From positions 32,001 through 54,787 of the IMG/VR virus record IMGVR_UViG_3300025141_015510: DNA of 22,787 bases; one strand, 5' to 3'. The notes under the pieces were generated by a model, which saw nothing but the letters and a program-made list of their open reading frames with translations, had not been told where the DNA came from and did no database searches. Positions within the stretch are counted from its first letter, which is position 1, and the number at the start of each line of letters is the position of its first letter. The position numbers and the translations under genes were made by a program. This document shows, piece after piece, positions 21,053 to 22,787 of this stretch. Source of the DNA: a virus.

Positions 21053-22787
21053 TTATGTTCAAAATGTTTTAGATAATATTTCCGATTATGGTATGACTCC
21101 CGGATTATGGGACTTAGTAAATAAAGATATAAAAAATATGAAAAATGCGGGTGTTTCTAACAAAAAAGAGAAGACCCTTCTTTTTTATATAAGAAGATTT
21201 TTAAATGACATTTTGGACGAATTCAATACTGAAAGAAGACCCGGCCTTGCTAATGAGGTCTTTTTAGTATTAAAAGACAAGGAAAATATTGGCATAGAAG
21301 ATATAAAAAATGCTGTAGCGAGTTGTTTAAATGTAAAGAAAGCATATCCAAATACTATGGGTGTTTATAGATTATATAATCAAAATAATGTAGACATTAA
21401 TAAATGGATTAGCACAATGGCCCAAATTAATAGTGCTGAGGATAAAATAGAAGCTTTTGGCACATTAACAAACGCATGGAATGAAACAGAAAAATATGAT
21501 TTTATTCAATGGATGAAATACTATGAGGACAATAATCACATGAAATATGGATTTGATAAACAGGCAAATGATCACTTAGATTATGTGCTTGATGAAGATT
21601 TTTTTGGAAAGATACAAGATGCAGAAGATCCAATAATGGTTTCAGAACCAGAAATGGCTGAGCCGGAAATCCCCGAAGCTGTTGCTCCAAAGGCAGAGGT
21701 TTCTTTACAAGATTACAAAGTTAAACTAGTTAGCAGATTAGATTCCGCTGACAAGTTACTTCGTCATTTTAGTCAGGTACTTGATGGTTCGCAGTGGACT
21801 TATCTATATAATACAATAACTAGGCTCAAGGGGGAAATTCAACAGTTGCGTGTGGCTGAGTCGATTAATGATCGTGTTATTAGAGCGGCTAATATATTTG
21901 AAAATAATAATTTTGAAGAAGGAGCCATTGAGCTGAGAAAAGTTGCTGCGCCTATTGGAAATTTAGCTAAGCGCATTGAGGATGCTTTAGAGGGCGGTAG
22001 TAGTGATCAGGGAATGGGAATGGATGAGGGTGGTGATGATATGGGAATGGGTGGTAATGATACTGGTTTGAATGAAAATCTTGATTTGGGATTAGATTCT
22101 GCGGCCCCAGAAGGCGAAATGGCAATGCCGGAAGATACTCCTGAGGGAGATGAAGATATTGCGCCTCCACCGGAAGCCCCACCGGAAGTTCCAGGGGGAG
22201 ATGATTTAGATGTTGAGGAGGATGATCTGCCGGAAGCTAATGAGGATGATTTAGATATTGAAGAACCCGTTGCTGATGAAATGGATGTTGCTGACCCAAT
22301 TGGAGGAGATAACCCCTTTTCCAACTCTAATATAGAAGATGTTGTTAATTTAATAAATCCATTATTACAAAATGCCCGTAATAGAACAAATGTTAGAGTA
22401 CTAACTAAAGCAGATATGATGCTTGACGGTCAGGGAGTTGCTTCGTATCTTCCAGAATTAAGTGAAGCAATTGCGAAACAAATAGAATGTGATAACTATG
22501 TTGCAAATAGGCTAGAAAAAATAATTGGAAAACTACAAGGTAGTCAAGGAGGCGAGGTTCCCGGTGGTATGCCGCCAACTGCTTCTGCGCCGTCTATAGA
22601 GACGGGAGAAATTACCGGAGAAGAAGATATAGAGGTAGAAGAACCTGAAGTGGAGGCTCCAGAGGCTGCTCCAGAAGTTGCTCCAGAAGTTGCTCCAGCG
22701 GCTGCTCCAGAAGTTGCTCCAGCGGCTGCTCCAGAAGTTGCTCCAGCGGCTGCTCCAGAAGTTGCTCCAGCGGCTGCTCCAGAAGTT
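21045..22787 (+). CDS. Acidic Pro/Glu/Ala-rich protein, 3' truncated by window
   Basis: The frame beginning at the ATG at 21045 (GGAG at 21034-21037) stays open for 581 codons to the window end, so the stop lies outside. The N-terminal 200 residues are folded-looking and helical (YVQNVLDNISDYGMTPGLWD, later WISTMAQINSAEDKIEAFGT and YDFIQWMKYY). They are followed by a Glu/Pro segment, a coiled-coil helix (YKVKLVSRLDSADKLLRHFS), and a long acidic Gly/Met/Asp/Pro tract without structure. A second helical domain comes next (IEDVVNLINPLLQNARNRTN through YVANRLEKIIGKL), and the window ends in APEV/APAA repeats. I do not recognise it. Alternating compact helical parts and acidic disordered linkers suggest a virion interior, scaffold-like or linker protein. 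It overlaps the upstream gene by 8 nt. Confidence 0.75.
   Translation, partial: MTNYVQNVLDNISDYGMTPGLWDLVNKDIKNMKNAGVSNKKEKTLLFYIRRFLNDILDEFNTERRPGLANEVFLVLKDKENIGIEDIKNAVASCLNVKKAYPNTMGVYRLYNQNNVDINKWISTMAQINSAEDKIEAFGTLTNAWNETEKYDFIQWMKYYEDNNHMKYGFDKQANDHLDYVLDEDFFGKIQDAEDPIMVSEPEMAEPEIPEAVAPKAEVSLQDYKVKLVSRLDSADKLLRHFSQVLDGSQWTYLYNTITRLKGEIQQLRVAESINDRVIRAANIFENNNFEEGAIELRKVAAPIGNLAKRIEDALEGGSSDQGMGMDEGGDDMGMGGNDTGLNENLDLGLDSAAPEGEMAMPEDTPEGDEDIAPPPEAPPEVPGGDDLDVEEDDLPEANEDDLDIEEPVADEMDVADPIGGDNPFSNSNIEDVVNLINPLLQNARNRTNVRVLTKADMMLDGQGVASYLPELSEAIAKQIECDNYVANRLEKIIGKLQGSQGGEVPGGMPPTASAPSIETGEITGEEDIEVEEPEVEAPEAAPEVAPEVAPAAAPEVAPAAAPEVAPAAAPEVAPAAAPEV
22653..22787 (+). repeat. 24-bp tandem repeat encoding AAPEVAPA, cut by window end
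   Basis: Exact 24-bp units begin at 22701, 22725 and 22749, with a partial unit at 22773-22787. A looser, Pro/Glu/Ala-coding run fills 22653-22700. Each unit encodes AAPEVAPA, a flexible proline-rich linker. The array continues beyond the window, so its full copy number is unknown. Confidence 0.9.

Noticed and set aside
21967-22324. Minus-strand Ser/Pro/His-rich open frames
   Set aside because: They are mirror images of the low-complexity acidic Gly/Glu/Pro tract of the + strand gene, which explains the open frame.
22007-22340. Met/Gly/Asp-rich tract as a sign of a misassembled or spurious end to the last gene
   Set aside because: The frame continues without interruption into a second helical domain and a further linker, so this is a normal disordered spacer.

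Overview
The window reads as a densely packed, AT-rich stretch of a large tailed-phage genome (Caudoviricetes, probably jumbo or huge). Every supported gene lies on the + strand. Genes overlap by 1-17 nt or are separated by a few bases, most starts carry AGGAG-type ribosome binding sites, and TAA, TAG and TGA all act as stops. The phage assignment rests on three things: a T4 gp32-style zinc-containing SSB, a replication/recombination block, and an abrupt switch to very large, repetitive, unrecognised genes that look structural. The host cannot be named from the sequence.

Region 1 (1-1110) starts inside a gene whose C-terminus resembles trigger factor. A GroES-like gene and two small unknown genes follow. 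Region 2 (1110-5985) holds a full-length C-family DNA polymerase (DnaE type), then, after a good sigma70-like promoter, a zinc-motif protein and two further genes, one of which may be a UvsY-like recombination mediator. Region 3 (6025-12400) is the rest of the DNA-metabolism block: gp32-like SSB, a large branched stem-loop with a U-tract, three unknown genes, a RuvC-like nuclease, a small basic ORF, a complete class A DnaJ, a RecA/UvsX recombinase, a double zinc-ribbon protein, a DnaG-type primase core lacking its own zinc domain, and a small protein with a sigma region 4-like helix-turn-helix.

Region 4 (12401-12577) is a structured non-coding leader. Region 5 (12578-22787) begins with a 1672-residue modular protein. 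It has two copies of an unrecognised GIPYFWER module, two peptidoglycan-binding-like repeats, a SAF/antifreeze-III-like domain and five copies of a short tag. Then come an ORF that seems to need a frameshift, a 550-residue protein with an internal duplication, a Cys/His protein, an HTH/coiled-coil protein (possibly a small terminase) and an acidic Pro/Glu/Ala-repeat protein that runs off the window.

Regions 2 and 3 plausibly encode a largely self-sufficient replication and recombination machine (polymerase, primase, SSB, recombinase, possible mediator, junction nuclease) with folding helpers. The sigma-like gene sits exactly where the window changes from replication to probable virion genes, so it may control late transcription. 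The most unusual items are the five-tag modular protein, the branched RNA after the SSB gene, the frameshifted ORF at 17608-17867, and the zinc-less primase next to a separate double zinc ribbon.
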